The notes: a model not told the origin generated them from the letters alone. Shown: positions 42,737-53,442, numbered from the stretch's first letter. The stretch: 64,000 nucleotides of DNA from an uncultured Opitutia bacterium (GCA_903896015.1 CAITWF010000072.1:1-64000), one strand, 5' to 3'. Made by a program: numbers and translations.

Positions 42737-43069
42737 AAAACGATCACGGCGCGGTGTTGCCGACGCGCGGGCGATCAGTTCGACGCTTCGCGGCCAGCAG
42801 AGGCGCTCGCGGCCCTGAAAAAATCCCGCGCGTGGGAAATGCGCGTGTCGAATTCGAAAGCAAAACCGGACGGCGCGCGACGGGTGATCGCCGCCGGAAT
42901 TTCTTTTTCGCTGAAGGCGAGGCGTTAACAGAAGCGTGAAAACGTTGGCACGGGCGCTGCAAAAGGAGTGCGCATGTTCGCGATGATCAGGAAATTTTCC
43001 GGACGCGCGGACAAAAGGAAAAATCCATACCAACCCAACCTCAATGCTCCGCTGCAAGGAGCCTTCCCA
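42737..43069. other. 333-base gene-free stretch with sigma-54-type promoter
   Basis: No coding sequence is supported; short frames run through it with poor start sites. It contains the sigma-54-like element at 42946-42961 and an A-rich leader (AAAAGG after the element, AAGGAAAAATCC near 43015) before the TonB-C-like gene. The upstream half (42737-42900) shows nothing I can name. Confidence 0.6.
42946..42961 (+). promoter_or_regulatory. Sigma-54 (RpoN)-type promoter
   Basis: The sequence TGGCACGGGCGCTGCA matches the -24/-12 consensus TGGCACG-N4-TTGCW at 15 of 16 informative positions, differing only in one T (C at the first T of TTGC). GG and GC are separated by exactly 10 bases, the invariant spacing. 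Transcription would start near 42973, about 100 bases before the start at 43070. No enhancer-binding activator is visible in the window. Confidence 0.65.
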
Positions 43070-43426
43070 ATGATTAAAAAAATCCTCCTCCTCGCCGCCC
43101 TCACGGGTGTGGCTCTCACTGGCACTGCGTTCGCCTATTCACCGAAAGATGCGGTCAAACCCGATGAGCCTCGCGTCATCACCGCCTCCGTCGTTCAGCC
43201 CACCGGATTGCCGCGCACGTTCGCCGGCGAAACGGTCAACGTCGAATTCTCCCTCGATGCAAAAGGCCAGCCGCGCGACATCCAAGTGCTGTGGGTCAGC
43301 GACGCGGTGCTGAAGAAGCAACTGGTGGCCGCGTTTCGCCAGTGGCGCTTCGAGGCCGGCACGACTGCGGCGGACGTGTCGCCGCGCCGTTACATCCTGC
43401 CGATCCAGTTGAATCCGGAGGCCTGA
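43070..43426 (+). CDS. Small secreted TonB-C-like protein
   Basis: This 118-residue protein (ATG 43070; an upstream in-frame ATG adds a non-signal stretch) has a signal peptide (MIKKILLLAALTGVALTGTA, ending AFAYS). Most of the rest is a TonB C-terminal-like domain: VEFSLDAKGQPRDIQVLWVS and VAAFRQWRFEAGTTA. It lacks the membrane anchor and proline-rich stretch of full TonB, so it is a stand-alone periplasmic domain. It sits behind the sigma-54-type promoter and before a large hairpin that probably ends the transcript. Function unknown. Confidence 0.78.
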   Translation: MIKKILLLAALTGVALTGTAFAYSPKDAVKPDEPRVITASVVQPTGLPRTFAGETVNVEFSLDAKGQPRDIQVLWVSDAVLKKQLVAAFRQWRFEAGTTAADVSPRRYILPIQLNPEA

Positions 43427-43440
43427 GCCCGCGTGATTTT

Positions 43441-43454
43441 TGACCGGCCGGTCA
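43441..43454. repeat. 14-bp perfect palindrome
   Basis: TGACCGGCCGGTCA at 43441-43454 is fully self-complementary, 15 bases after the TonB-C-like stop. It may be a repressor or operator site, or part of the terminator region that follows. Confidence 0.4.
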
Positions 43455-43460
43455 TGCCGC

Positions 43461-43515
43461 GCCCGGTCGCGCAGTGCCGCTGATGTTGTGGTCAGCGGTG
43501 CCGGCGCGACCGGGC
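43461..43515 (+). terminator. Large hairpin downstream of the TonB-C-like gene
   Basis: A 12-bp outer stem (GCCCGGTCGCGC at 43461-43472 with its complement at 43504-43515) contains an inner 7-bp stem (CCGCTGA with TCAGCGG). The tail is ATTTCGTTTT, which makes it a plausible terminator though less T-rich than the one at 10648. It also precedes a membrane-protein gene by about 60 bases. Confidence 0.55.
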
Positions 43516-43575
43516 ATTTCGTTTTGCGCGGTCGCGGCATTGACGCAGCGCTGAAGCTGCTTTCGCTGGGGTGCC

Positions 43576-45208
<1,633 letters not shown>

Positions 45209-45248
45209 GCGCTGGCGAAATCACGAAAACCCGACGACTATTTTCGCC

Positions 45249-45644
45249 ATGGAAATCAAACGCGCTGGTTCCCAACCCTCTGCCAAAGGTCCCGCCGACT
45301 GGTTCACGGGCACCGTGCGGATCGATCCTTTATTTCCCGTTGCCGAGCCCGCGCACGCCGCGGCGAACGCCGTGACCTTCGAGCCCGGTGCACGCACCGC
45401 GTGGCACGCGCATCCGCTCGGGCAGAAGTTGATCGTTATTTTTGGCTGCGGTCGCGCACAGCGCGAAGGCGGACCGATCGAGGAGATCCGGCCGGGCGAT
45501 GTCGTCATCTTCGCGCCGAACGAAAAACACTGGCACGGCGCTGCGCCAAACACGGCGATGACTCACATCGCCGTTCAGGAATCCCTCAACGGCAAGGCAG
45601 TCGACTGGCTCGAGCACGTTTCCGACGAACAATATCTTGCCTGA
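45249..45644 (+). CDS. Cupin-domain protein
   Basis: This 131-residue single-domain cupin shows motif 1 as [21 protein letters not shown] (His, His, Gln/Glu ligand positions) and motif 2 around [20 protein letters not shown] divalent metal site is likely. Such proteins are often carboxymuconolactone-decarboxylase-associated or quercetinase-like. It is between an aldo/keto reductase and an alcohol dehydrogenase on the same strand, suggesting a shared oxidative-stress or aromatic-metabolite role. Confidence 0.82.
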   Translation: MEIKRAGSQPSAKGPADWFTGTVRIDPLFPVAEPAHAAANAVTFEPGARTAWHAHPLGQKLIVIFGCGRAQREGGPIEEIRPGDVVIFAPNEKHWHGAAPNTAMTHIAVQESLNGKAVDWLEHVSDEQYLA

Positions 45645-45697
45645 CCTTGCGCCGCCGCAAAATCGAACACCTTCCGATTCGAAACACGCTCACTCTA

Positions 45698-46756
45698 ATG
45701 TCCAAACCACGCGCTTATTCCGTCAAAGCCTATTCCGCGACCGCTGCCACGACGCCGCTCGCCGACACCACGATCCCGCGCCGCGAGCCGACCGATCGCG
45801 ACGTGCAGATCAAAATTCTCTTCTGCGGCGTCTGCCACTCGGATCTTCATTTTGCGCGCAACGAGTGGGGCTTCACCCAGTTTCCCGCCGTGCCCGGCCA
45901 CGAAATCGTCGGCCGTGTGACCAAGGTCGGTCCGAAGGTCACGAAATTTAAACCCGGCGACATTGCCGGCGTCGGTTGTCTCGTCGACGCCGATCTGTCG
46001 TGTCCGATGTGTCGAAAAGGCCTTGAGCAATTTTCGCCGACGATGGTCGGCACCTATGGCGGCGCCGACAAGCACCTCGGCGGCTTCACGTTTGGCGGTT
46101 ACTCGCAGGGCATTGTCGTCGATGAGCACTTCGTCCTCCGCATCCCGAAGAATCTCAATCTCGCCGCCGTCGCGCCGCTGCTCTGCGCGGGTATCACCAC
46201 CTATTCGCCGCTGCGCCACTGGAAGGTCGGCCCCGGCAAGAAGGTCGGCATCGTCGGTCTCGGCGGGCTCGGTCACATGGGTGTGAAATTCGCCCGCGCT
46301 TTCGGCGCTCAGGTCGTCGTTTTCACCACCTCGCCCTCAAAGCGCGACGACGCGATCCGGCTCGGCGCGCACGAGGTGGCGGTCTCGACCAACGCTGACG
46401 AAATGGCGAAGCACGCCGGCACGTTCGATTTTATCCTCGACGCCGTCTCGGCCGAGCACGACCTCAACGCGTATCTCCAGATGCTCACCACCGACGGCAA
46501 CCTCACGCTCGTCGGTGCGCCGGAGAAGCCGCTGCCCGTCGCCGCGTTCGCCCTGATCATGGGCCGCAAGAGCCTGTCGGGTTCACTTATCGGCGGCCTC
46601 GCGGAGACACAGGAGATGCTCGATTTCTGCGGCGAGCACAACATCACGTCCGACATCGAAATGATCCGCATGGATCAGATTAACGAAGCCTACGAACGCA
46701 TGCTGAAGAGCGACGTGAAATACCGTTTCGTGATCGACATGGCGTCGCTCGCGTGA
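45698..46756 (+). CDS. NAD(P)-dependent zinc alcohol dehydrogenase, structural-zinc site decayed
   Basis: This 352-residue medium-chain dehydrogenase (ATG 45698) resembles YahK/cinnamyl-alcohol-type enzymes. Catalytic-zinc ligands are kept: Cys43 (FCGVCHSD), His68/Glu69 (GHEIVG) and a Cys in LLCAGITTY. The Rossmann site reads VGIVGLGGLGHMGVK. The structural-zinc lobe has lost two of four cysteines: CLVDADLSCPMCRKGLEQFS has Asp99 and Ser113 where relatives have Cys, leaving Cys102 and Cys105. It should reduce aldehydes. It sits 53 bases after the cupin gene. Confidence 0.87.
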   Translation: MSKPRAYSVKAYSATAATTPLADTTIPRREPTDRDVQIKILFCGVCHSDLHFARNEWGFTQFPAVPGHEIVGRVTKVGPKVTKFKPGDIAGVGCLVDADLSCPMCRKGLEQFSPTMVGTYGGADKHLGGFTFGGYSQGIVVDEHFVLRIPKNLNLAAVAPLLCAGITTYSPLRHWKVGPGKKVGIVGLGGLGHMGVKFARAFGAQVVVFTTSPSKRDDAIRLGAHEVAVSTNADEMAKHAGTFDFILDAVSAEHDLNAYLQMLTTDGNLTLVGAPEKPLPVAAFALIMGRKSLSGSLIGGLAETQEMLDFCGEHNITSDIEMIRMDQINEAYERMLKSDVKYRFVIDMASLA

Positions 46757-46781
46757 GCGCACGCGCACGCGTGGGCGACCG

Positions 46782-48665
46782 TCACTCGGCGCTCTTCGGC
46801 GCAGGCTTTGCCTGCGTCGCGAACTGCGTGCGGTGGAGTTGCGCGTAGAGGCCGCCCGCCTCGATCAATTCCGCGTGGCGGCCGCGCTCGACGATCCGGC
46901 CTTTGTCCAGCACGAGAATCTGGTCCGCCTGCTGGACGGTCGAGAGCCGGTGCGCGATCACGAGCGACGTGCGGCCTTTAAGTGCTGAGCGGAAGGCTTC
47001 CTGAATCGCGTGCTCCGATTCGGAATCGAGGTGCGCGGTGGCTTCGTCGAGAATGACCACCGGCGGCGCCTTGAGGAGTAGTCGCGCGATTGCGACGCGT
47101 TGTTTCTCGCCGCCCGACAGGCGATGGCCGCGATCACCGACGACAGTGTCGAGTCCCTGCGGCATCGCGGCGACGACGGCGGTGAGTTGGGCGTCGTGCA
47201 GGGCGATCGCGAGCTCGGCCTCCGTCGCCTCCGGCCGGGCATAGAGGAGATTGGCGCGGAGTGTGTCGTGAAATAGATGCGTCTCCTGCATCACCATGCC
47301 GACGGTTCGCCGCACCGAGTCGAGCGTGGCATCGCGCAAATCGACGCCGTTGAAACGAATCGCGCCAGACCTCGCGTCGTAGAGCCGCGCGACGAGTTGC
47401 GCGAGCGTGGTCTTGCCGGCGCCCGAGGGGCCAACCAGCGCGATCATCTGGCCCCGCTCCGCGACGAAGCTCACGTCGTGCAGCACGGGGCGCTCGGGAT
47501 GCTTGCTCAACACCGCCACCGATTCGAGCGAGGCAAGCGACACTTCTTCGGCGGTCGGATAGCGAAAGCCGACCGACGCAAACTCGATTCGCACGGGCCC
47601 GGCCGGAATCGGTTTTGCGTCGGGCTTTTCCGTCACCATCGGCTTGAGATCGAGCACCTCGAAGACGCGCTCGAACGAGACGAGTGTGGTCATTACATCG
47701 ATCTGCAAGTTGGAGAGTGCGGTCAGCGGGCCGTAGAGCCGCAGCAGATAGGAAATCAGCGCGACAAGCGTGCCCACATCGAGCACGTGGCGCGACGCTT
47801 CCACGCCGCCCCAGCCGTAAACCAACGCGACCGCGAGCGACGCCACGAGGCCCAAGCCAATGAAGAGCAGCCGGCCGTAGGTGGAAGATTTGAGCCCAAT
47901 GTCGCGCACGCGACTCGCCTGCCGCACGAAGGCCGCGCGCTCATCGTCGGGCCGGCCGAAAATTTTCGAGACCATCGCGCCAGCGACATTGAAACGCTCG
48001 ACCATGAGGTTGTTCATCTCGGCCACGCGATCGTAGGTCTCTCGCGTGAGCGCCCGCAGCCGCCGTCCGACGTAGCGTGCGGGCAGCAGAATGATCGGCA
48101 CGAGCAGCAGCGTGACCAGAGTGAGTTTCCACGACAGCGCAAACATCGCAATCAGCACGAGCGTGACCGTCACGAGATTGCCGACCGCCGTGGACAAAAT
48201 GTCGGTGAACGCGTCGCGCACGCCCGAGAGATCGGTGTTGAGTCGGCTCACCAGCGCACCGGTGCGGGCGCGGGTGAAGAACGCGAGCGACATTTGCTGA
48301 ATGTGGACGAAAACGCGCGTGCGCAGATCGAGCAGGATATCGAGGCCGACCTTCGCCGCGATTTGTCGCTGCCAAAACGTCAGCCCCGAATCGACGATGG
48401 CGACGCCCGCTGCGATTAACGCGAGTTTGATGATGAGCGATTCGTTGCCACCCAGAATGCCGCGGTTGATCAGCATCCGGTAGATCAGCGGATTGATCAC
48501 GCCGGTCGCCGCATCGAGGACGACGAGCACGAGGAAGAACGCGAGGATGCCCGCATACGGCCGGCCGAACCGCAGCGTCCGCCGCACGAGACCGGGCGCG
48601 AGTTTGTGCTTCAGCACCGACTCGTCCTTCATTAGCGAGTGCCCGCCGTGCATTCCGGGGTTCAT
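46782..48665 (-). CDS. ABC exporter half-transporter (fused TMD-NBD)
   Basis: This 627-residue homodimer-type exporter has six membrane helices (about 35-330) and a nucleotide-binding domain. Walker A is GPSGAGKT, the signature LSGGEKQR, and Walker B VVILDEATAHLD with the catalytic glutamate kept. Both ATP sites of a homodimer would be canonical, unlike the 6510/8384 pair. The starting MNPGMHGGHSLMKDE leads into helix 1. Substrate unknown. It is 204 bases downstream of the mqo gene; nothing coding is supported in that gap. Confidence 0.88.
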   Translation of the reverse strand: MNPGMHGGHSLMKDESVLKHKLAPGLVRRTLRFGRPYAGILAFFLVLVVLDAATGVINPLIYRMLINRGILGGNESLIIKLALIAAGVAIVDSGLTFWQRQIAAKVGLDILLDLRTRVFVHIQQMSLAFFTRARTGALVSRLNTDLSGVRDAFTDILSTAVGNLVTVTLVLIAMFALSWKLTLVTLLLVPIILLPARYVGRRLRALTRETYDRVAEMNNLMVERFNVAGAMVSKIFGRPDDERAAFVRQASRVRDIGLKSSTYGRLLFIGLGLVASLAVALVYGWGGVEASRHVLDVGTLVALISYLLRLYGPLTALSNLQIDVMTTLVSFERVFEVLDLKPMVTEKPDAKPIPAGPVRIEFASVGFRYPTAEEVSLASLESVAVLSKHPERPVLHDVSFVAERGQMIALVGPSGAGKTTLAQLVARLYDARSGAIRFNGVDLRDATLDSVRRTVGMVMQETHLFHDTLRANLLYARPEATEAELAIALHDAQLTAVVAAMPQGLDTVVGDRGHRLSGGEKQRVAIARLLLKAPPVVILDEATAHLDSESEHAIQEAFRSALKGRTSLVIAHRLSTVQQADQILVLDKGRIVERGRHAELIEAGGLYAQLHRTQFATQAKPAPKSAE

Positions 48666-48869
48666 GAAGAGGGCGACCCGGGATGGGGAGGCAGCAAGGC
48701 GATGTTCGAGTGGCGCGGCACGAGACCGGGAGCGTTTCGATCGCGGTGGGCGTGTCGAACTTCATTTGGCGCGGTGTCGCGGCGGCGAGAGTGGGCGAAC
48801 ATCGATCAACCCAGCGAAGCCGACGAGCGCAGATAGGAGCCAACCCGTTCTGTTTTTCGCCTCCGCTCC

Positions 48870-50366
48870 TCAGGGGTTCGGCTGTAGCTGAAGCAGCGCG
48901 TCGATCTGCGTGGAGCGCCGCGCGTAGTCGGCGGCTGCGGCGGGTTGGCTGAGGTCGGTGTCGAAGGTTGGCAGCATTTCCTTCAGGCGCGCGTGGCCAT
49001 CGGCCGCGCGGATGCGATCAGGGAAGCAGCGCTGGATGATCTCGAGCGCGATGTTCGCAGAGACAGACGCGCCGGGCGACGCGCCGAGGAGTGCCGCAAG
49101 CGAGCCGTCGGGCGCCGTGACGACCTCGGTCCCGAAAAAAAGCCGGCCAGAGTCGGCCATTTTCAGCGCCTGCACTCGGATGCCGGCGTCGACGAGCCGC
49201 CAGTCGGCGGCGCGGGCCTCGGGATAGAACACGCGCAGCGCGCGGAGGCGCGACTCCATGCTTTGCAGCGCCTCGCGTACGAGGAAGCGCGTGAGGACAA
49301 AATTGTGCGCGCAGGTGCGGAGCAGCGTGCCGACGTTGTCTGTCCGAATCGATCGCGGCAGATCGGTGATGCGCCCGGTGCGGTGGAGGAATTTCGTCGT
49401 CCACGTGGCGAACGGTCCGAAGAGCAGCACGCGTTTGCCGTTGAGGTGGCGGACGTCGAGGTGCGGACCGCCGAGCGCACCGGAATCGGGCGGCGGCGGG
49501 CCATAGACCTTTCCGAAGTGCCGCGCGACGACCGAGGGATTTTCGCAGACGAGCCACTGCCCCGCGATCGGAAATCCGGCGAGACCGTGCGCCACGGGAA
49601 GGTCGGCCGCTTGGAGCAGGGAGATCGTGCCGCCGCCGGCGCCGACGAAAACGAACCGAGCACTCGCGGACCGCGCTTCGCCTGAATTCGCGATGCGGGC
49701 GGCGAGCTCCCAACGCGCGTCGACGCGGCGCAACTGTGTGACGCGATGGCCGGTGAAAACGCGGCAGCCCTCTTGCGCCCCGAGCCACCCGAGCAGCCGG
49801 CGCGAGAGCTCACCGAAATTTACGTCGGTGCCGGCATCGACCTTCGTCGCGGCGATCGGCTCTTGGTCGGTGCGGCCGTCGACGAGCAGCGGCGTCCAAC
49901 GGCGGAGCACATCGCGCTCTGCCGTGAATTCCATCCCGCGAAAAAACGGATGGGCGACCAGCGCCGCGTGCCGCGCGCGAAGAAAATCCACGGCCGCCAC
50001 GCCGCGAGCGAAGCTCAGATGTGGCACCGCGCGGATCCATTCGGCCGGTTGCGGTGCGATCCCGTGCGCGACCGCGTAACTCCAAAATTGCCGCGACTGC
50101 TCGAAGCGTGCGAATATTTCGAGCGCCTTGGTGACATCGAACGGCGCGCCCGCGACCGACGGTGGCGGGGTGTAGTTGAGTTCGCACAGCCCGGCGTGAC
50201 CCGTGCCGGCGTTGTTCCAGCCATCAGAACTTTCCCGCGCGAGCTCGGACGCGGCCTCGTAGACCGCGATCGTCAGCCGCGGATCGATCCGCTTGAGCAT
50301 CACTCCCAGATGCGCGGACATGATGCCGCCGCCAATGAGGATGATGTCAGGGTCGGAGGACGGCAT
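48870..50366 (-). CDS. mqo: Malate:quinone oxidoreductase
   Basis: This 498-residue FAD enzyme oxidises L-malate to oxaloacetate and passes electrons to quinone at the inner membrane, as a TCA-cycle step. The ATG at 50366 gives the FAD-binding start PDIILIGGGIMSAHLGVMLK and the GWNNAGTGHAGLCELNYTP motif typical of Mqo. Conserved GTxVNFGELSRRLL-type and LIGASPGAS-type segments follow. It is divergent from an esterase gene (about 100 bases). Confidence 0.9.
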   Translation of the reverse strand: MPSSDPDIILIGGGIMSAHLGVMLKRIDPRLTIAVYEAASELARESSDGWNNAGTGHAGLCELNYTPPPSVAGAPFDVTKALEIFARFEQSRQFWSYAVAHGIAPQPAEWIRAVPHLSFARGVAAVDFLRARHAALVAHPFFRGMEFTAERDVLRRWTPLLVDGRTDQEPIAATKVDAGTDVNFGELSRRLLGWLGAQEGCRVFTGHRVTQLRRVDARWELAARIANSGEARSASARFVFVGAGGGTISLLQAADLPVAHGLAGFPIAGQWLVCENPSVVARHFGKVYGPPPPDSGALGGPHLDVRHLNGKRVLLFGPFATWTTKFLHRTGRITDLPRSIRTDNVGTLLRTCAHNFVLTRFLVREALQSMESRLRALRVFYPEARAADWRLVDAGIRVQALKMADSGRLFFGTEVVTAPDGSLAALLGASPGASVSANIALEIIQRCFPDRIRAADGHARLKEMLPTFDTDLSQPAAAADYARRSTQIDALLQLQPNP

Positions 50367-50467
50367 GAAGGCGTGAAAGGCAGAGGCGATCCCTGTGCAA
50401 CGCGTGAGGCTCGACAATCCCAATCACTGAAGCCAATCGTGGCGCAGCAAAGCAACCCCGCATCCCC

Positions 50468-51589
50468 ATGAGAAACCGCTTGTTCTTCTCCGCAGTGATC
50501 CTGTTGACGCCGTTGAGCTTCGCCAAGGCCCAGCCCGCCGCGGCTCCGGCCCCGTCCGCGGGACGTGCGGCGCGTCCGCCGGCGCCGGTGCGTGATCCGC
50601 TCGCGGCGGGATATGTGAAGGCCACCGAATTGCCCGACGGGTCGGTCCCGCCGCTCGAGGCTGAGGGAAATTTCATCATCGGTCCCACGCACAAGCCGGC
50701 TCCGGAAATGAGTCCGGTCGCGGATGGCCAGCCCAAGGGCACCATCCATAAATTCACGCTCAGCTCGACCGACAGTAAATTTTACGCGGGCGTGGAACGC
50801 GATGAACCCGCCGCCGGAGCCGCCGCGCCGACCGGACCGAACGGAACCGTGAGCAATCATCCCAAACCTTATAAGCGCACCGTTTCCGTTTACGTGCCCG
50901 CGCAGTATGTGCCCGGGACGATGGCGCCGGTGATGATCACGACCGATGGCGATGGCCGGGCGTTTAACGTCCTCGATCATCTCATCCCGCAGAAAAAACT
51001 GCCCGTGATGATTGTGGTCGCGATTCCTCCCGGCGGGCCCGACGGACGCGGCGGTGAGCGCAATCTGGAATACGATACGGTGTCCGGCCGCTACAGCGAC
51101 TTCGTCGAAACCGAGGTCCTGCCGATGGCCGAAAAAGTAGCCCACGTGAAGCTCACGAACGACCCGGATGGCCGCGCTGTGATGGGCACCAGCTCCGGTG
51201 CCGCGGCGAGCATGATCATGGCGTGGCTGCACCCGGAACGCTATCATCGCGTGCTCACGTTCTCCGGTACATTCACCAACAACCAGTGGCCGACCGATCC
51301 GGAATTTCCGCACGGCGCGTGGGGACTTCACGAAACGCTCATCCCCAACAGCCCCGTGAAACCGCTGCGCATTTATCTGGAGTGCGGCGACCGCGATAAT
51401 TTCAACGGGCCGACGCGCGACTGGGTGGAGGCCAACGAAGCCATGGCGAAGGTACTGACTGAAAAAAGCTATCACTACAAATTCGTCTTTGCCCGTGGCG
51501 CCGGCCACACCGACCGCCCCACCATCGGCCAACTTTACCCCACCGCGTTGCAATGGATCTGGCAGGGTTATCCGATTGGGGGGAATTAG
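50468..51589 (+). CDS. Secreted esterase (Fes/IroE-like alpha/beta hydrolase)
   Basis: This 373-residue protein has a signal peptide (MRNRLFFSAVILLTPLSFAKAQ) and a low-complexity Pro/Ala region to about residue 45. The catalytic domain shows VPAQYVPGTMAPVMITTDGD, VVAIPPGGPDG and the nucleophile elbow AVMGTSSGAAASMIM, with a late GAGHTD histidine. It fits the enterochelin-esterase/D-family group of putative esterases in plant-cell-wall degraders, such as feruloyl esterase relatives. Convergent with the next gene. Confidence 0.84.
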   Translation: MRNRLFFSAVILLTPLSFAKAQPAAAPAPSAGRAARPPAPVRDPLAAGYVKATELPDGSVPPLEAEGNFIIGPTHKPAPEMSPVADGQPKGTIHKFTLSSTDSKFYAGVERDEPAAGAAAPTGPNGTVSNHPKPYKRTVSVYVPAQYVPGTMAPVMITTDGDGRAFNVLDHLIPQKKLPVMIVVAIPPGGPDGRGGERNLEYDTVSGRYSDFVETEVLPMAEKVAHVKLTNDPDGRAVMGTSSGAAASMIMAWLHPERYHRVLTFSGTFTNNQWPTDPEFPHGAWGLHETLIPNSPVKPLRIYLECGDRDNFNGPTRDWVEANEAMAKVLTEKSYHYKFVFARGAGHTDRPTIGQLYPTALQWIWQGYPIGGN

Positions 51590-51650
51590 TTACGCAGGCA
51601 GCTGGGGCACGTTGCCCTCGACGCGCTTGGTTTGCGCAACAGCCAAAGCG

Positions 51651-52703
51651 CTACCGACCGGCCGGTTTCGGCGCGGTTTTCCCGCTTCGGGCTGCCGCTT
51701 CGGTGGCGGTTTGCACTTTCATCAGCGAGGTCGGAGACGGGGGAACCCAGCCGTTGAAGCGCATCCACTCCTCGCACAATTTTGGCCAGAGGGCGGTGGG
51801 ACCGAAGTTCGGGTCCTGACCCGATCCATGGGTGCCCAGCGGGTAAAGATGCAATTCCACCGGCACGTTGTTTTTCCGCAGGGCCGCATACACCTGGAGT
51901 TCGTTTTCCAATTTCACCGTCGTGTCCCCTTGGGTGTGGACGAGGAACGCCGGCGGGGTGCTGGCCGTGACCTGCCGTTCGATGGAATAATGTGCCATCA
52001 ATTCCGGCGTCGGGTTCGCGCCGAGAAGTGCTTTGCGCGAGCTGGCACTCGCGGTGGGGTCCTCCATGGAAAGCACGGAAAAGATCAGAATCATGAAGTC
52101 CGGGCGGGCGCTGACGCGGTCGAGGGGCGAACCGGTCCGGCCGAGCGGGTCGTCATACAACGTGCCCGCACTCCCCGCCACGTGGGCACCGGCAGAGCCG
52201 CCCAGCACGCCGATGTGCGCGGGGTTGAGGCCGAATTCCGCCGCGTGGGTGCGCACGAGGCGCACGGCGCGCAGCACATCCTGCAGCGGAGCGGGCGCGC
52301 CAAATTCCTGGCACCGGTAGAGCAGGGCAAAGACGGTCACGCCGAGGGGATTGAAGAGGCCCTGGATGCCGCCGCCGGTGTTCACGTGGACGTAGCCGCC
52401 GCCGGGGCAGTAGATGATGGCCGTGCCGTCGGACGGCGTGCCCGCAGGCGGAGGGTAGACGATCAGCCGCGGGTTGCTGATATTCGTGTAAGTCGTGCCC
52501 GACACTTTTTCCGGCCCAATATCTTTCCATCCCGGCACGCCCTCCGGCCACAGAGGAATAACCTGACCCGTCGCGAGCGGCGTGGGAATGGCCGGATTGG
52601 AAGTTGGCGTGGCGGTGGCTGCCGCCACCGGGGTTTCAGCTCCGCAGGCGTCGGCGGCGAGGAAGACGAGGGCGGTCAGAGCAAGCAACCGGGTGGCATT
52701 CAT
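51651..52703 (-). CDS. Secreted alpha/beta hydrolase, acetyl-esterase type
   Basis: This 350-residue protein (ATG 52703, signal MNATRLLALTALVFLAADA) carries the BD-FAE/acetyl-esterase motifs: YCPGGGYVHVNTGGG (oxyanion loop), VLGGSAGAHVAGSAG (nucleophile) and GTHGSGQDP (histidine). N-terminal Thr/Ala-rich linker at about 25-45. Likely removes acetyl groups from hemicellulose or similar; the substrate is inferred from family. Divergent from the DUF5069 gene. Confidence 0.83.
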   Translation of the reverse strand: MNATRLLALTALVFLAADACGAETPVAAATATPTSNPAIPTPLATGQVIPLWPEGVPGWKDIGPEKVSGTTYTNISNPRLIVYPPPAGTPSDGTAIIYCPGGGYVHVNTGGGIQGLFNPLGVTVFALLYRCQEFGAPAPLQDVLRAVRLVRTHAAEFGLNPAHIGVLGGSAGAHVAGSAGTLYDDPLGRTGSPLDRVSARPDFMILIFSVLSMEDPTASASSRKALLGANPTPELMAHYSIERQVTASTPPAFLVHTQGDTTVKLENELQVYAALRKNNVPVELHLYPLGTHGSGQDPNFGPTALWPKLCEEWMRFNGWVPPSPTSLMKVQTATEAAARSGKTAPKPAGR

Positions 52704-52878
52704 AAGTGGGGTAGCGCCCGATTGGAGCCAGTCGTTGCGGAGACGCAAGGGAGTTGGTCACACCGGGGCAGCCTGGGATAGCGCATCCCCTCACTGTTCC
52801 CGTCGACCGAGCGACCTGCTGTGACGGACGGTGAATGAATTGCTCTGGCCGGCGAGGGGGATGGCGGGATTCTTCGCC

Positions 52879-53340
52879 ATGCCCCACGTCCCCGGTTTGC
52901 GGAGTTGTTACGCGAAGGTTGGCCGGGTTGTTTATTTCGGACGGATGCTCGACAAGATTCGGCTGCACGCCGCGGGAAAATTGCCGGCCGACTACCAGGC
53001 GAATCTCGGCGACGGCAAGTTTCTCCAACTCGACGGACGCTGCTGCCGCTTCCTCGGCGTGAGTTACGCCGATCTCTGCGAGCGCGCGTTGGCCGGCGGA
53101 TCGGATGAGGAGGTGCTCGCGTGGGCGCACGCGCACGGCACGCCCCGCACCGACGAGGAATGCCACATGTGGAATCGGTTCATCGTGAAACTCGGCTGGC
53201 GTGACGAACGCTCCTTCGTGTTGCCGCAGCGCATCCTCGACGCCGGCCTCGCCGGCAAACCGATCGAGACGCTCGTGGACCACATCGAGTTCGACGAAGG
53301 CCGCGATCCAATCGCGACGAAGGCCTGGGATTCCGTCTGA
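52879..53340 (+). CDS. DUF5069-domain protein
   Basis: This 153-residue protein (ATG 52879 preferred, since homologues begin near PGLRSCYAKVGRVVYFGRMLDK; ATG 52831 would add 16 residues) has the DUF5069 core: FGRMLDKIRLHAAGKLPADY, RCCRFLGVSYADL and EECHMWNRFIVKLGW. DUF5069 is common in Verrucomicrobia and Planctomycetes with no known function. It is cytoplasmic and unlinked to neighbours. Confidence 0.8.
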   Translation: MPHVPGLRSCYAKVGRVVYFGRMLDKIRLHAAGKLPADYQANLGDGKFLQLDGRCCRFLGVSYADLCERALAGGSDEEVLAWAHAHGTPRTDEECHMWNRFIVKLGWRDERSFVLPQRILDAGLAGKPIETLVDHIEFDEGRDPIATKAWDSV

Positions 53341-53404
53341 GCGGCGGCAGCGGAAAGCTCCACTGCGCCGGTCGATGTGAGCTGGATCGGTTACGCTGGC
53401 TTGG

Positions 53405-53417
53405 GACAACTGTTGTC
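53405..53417. repeat. 13-bp palindrome upstream of AraC regulator
   Basis: GACAACTGTTGTC is a perfect 6-1-6 palindrome 25 bases before the AraC-family start. It could be an operator for the regulator or another factor. Confidence 0.4.
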
Positions 53418-53442
53418 ATCCGTGAGCTCGCGGATTTGATGC

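Noticed and set aside
42968-43069. Upstream in-frame start of the TonB-C-like gene
   Set aside because: It would put about 34 polar residues before a clear signal peptide, and it overlaps the region where sigma-54 transcription would start.
48666-48869. Plus-strand frames in the gap between the ABC exporter and mqo
   Set aside because: Short, Arg/Trp-rich and without start context or resemblance to a protein; treated as intergenic.
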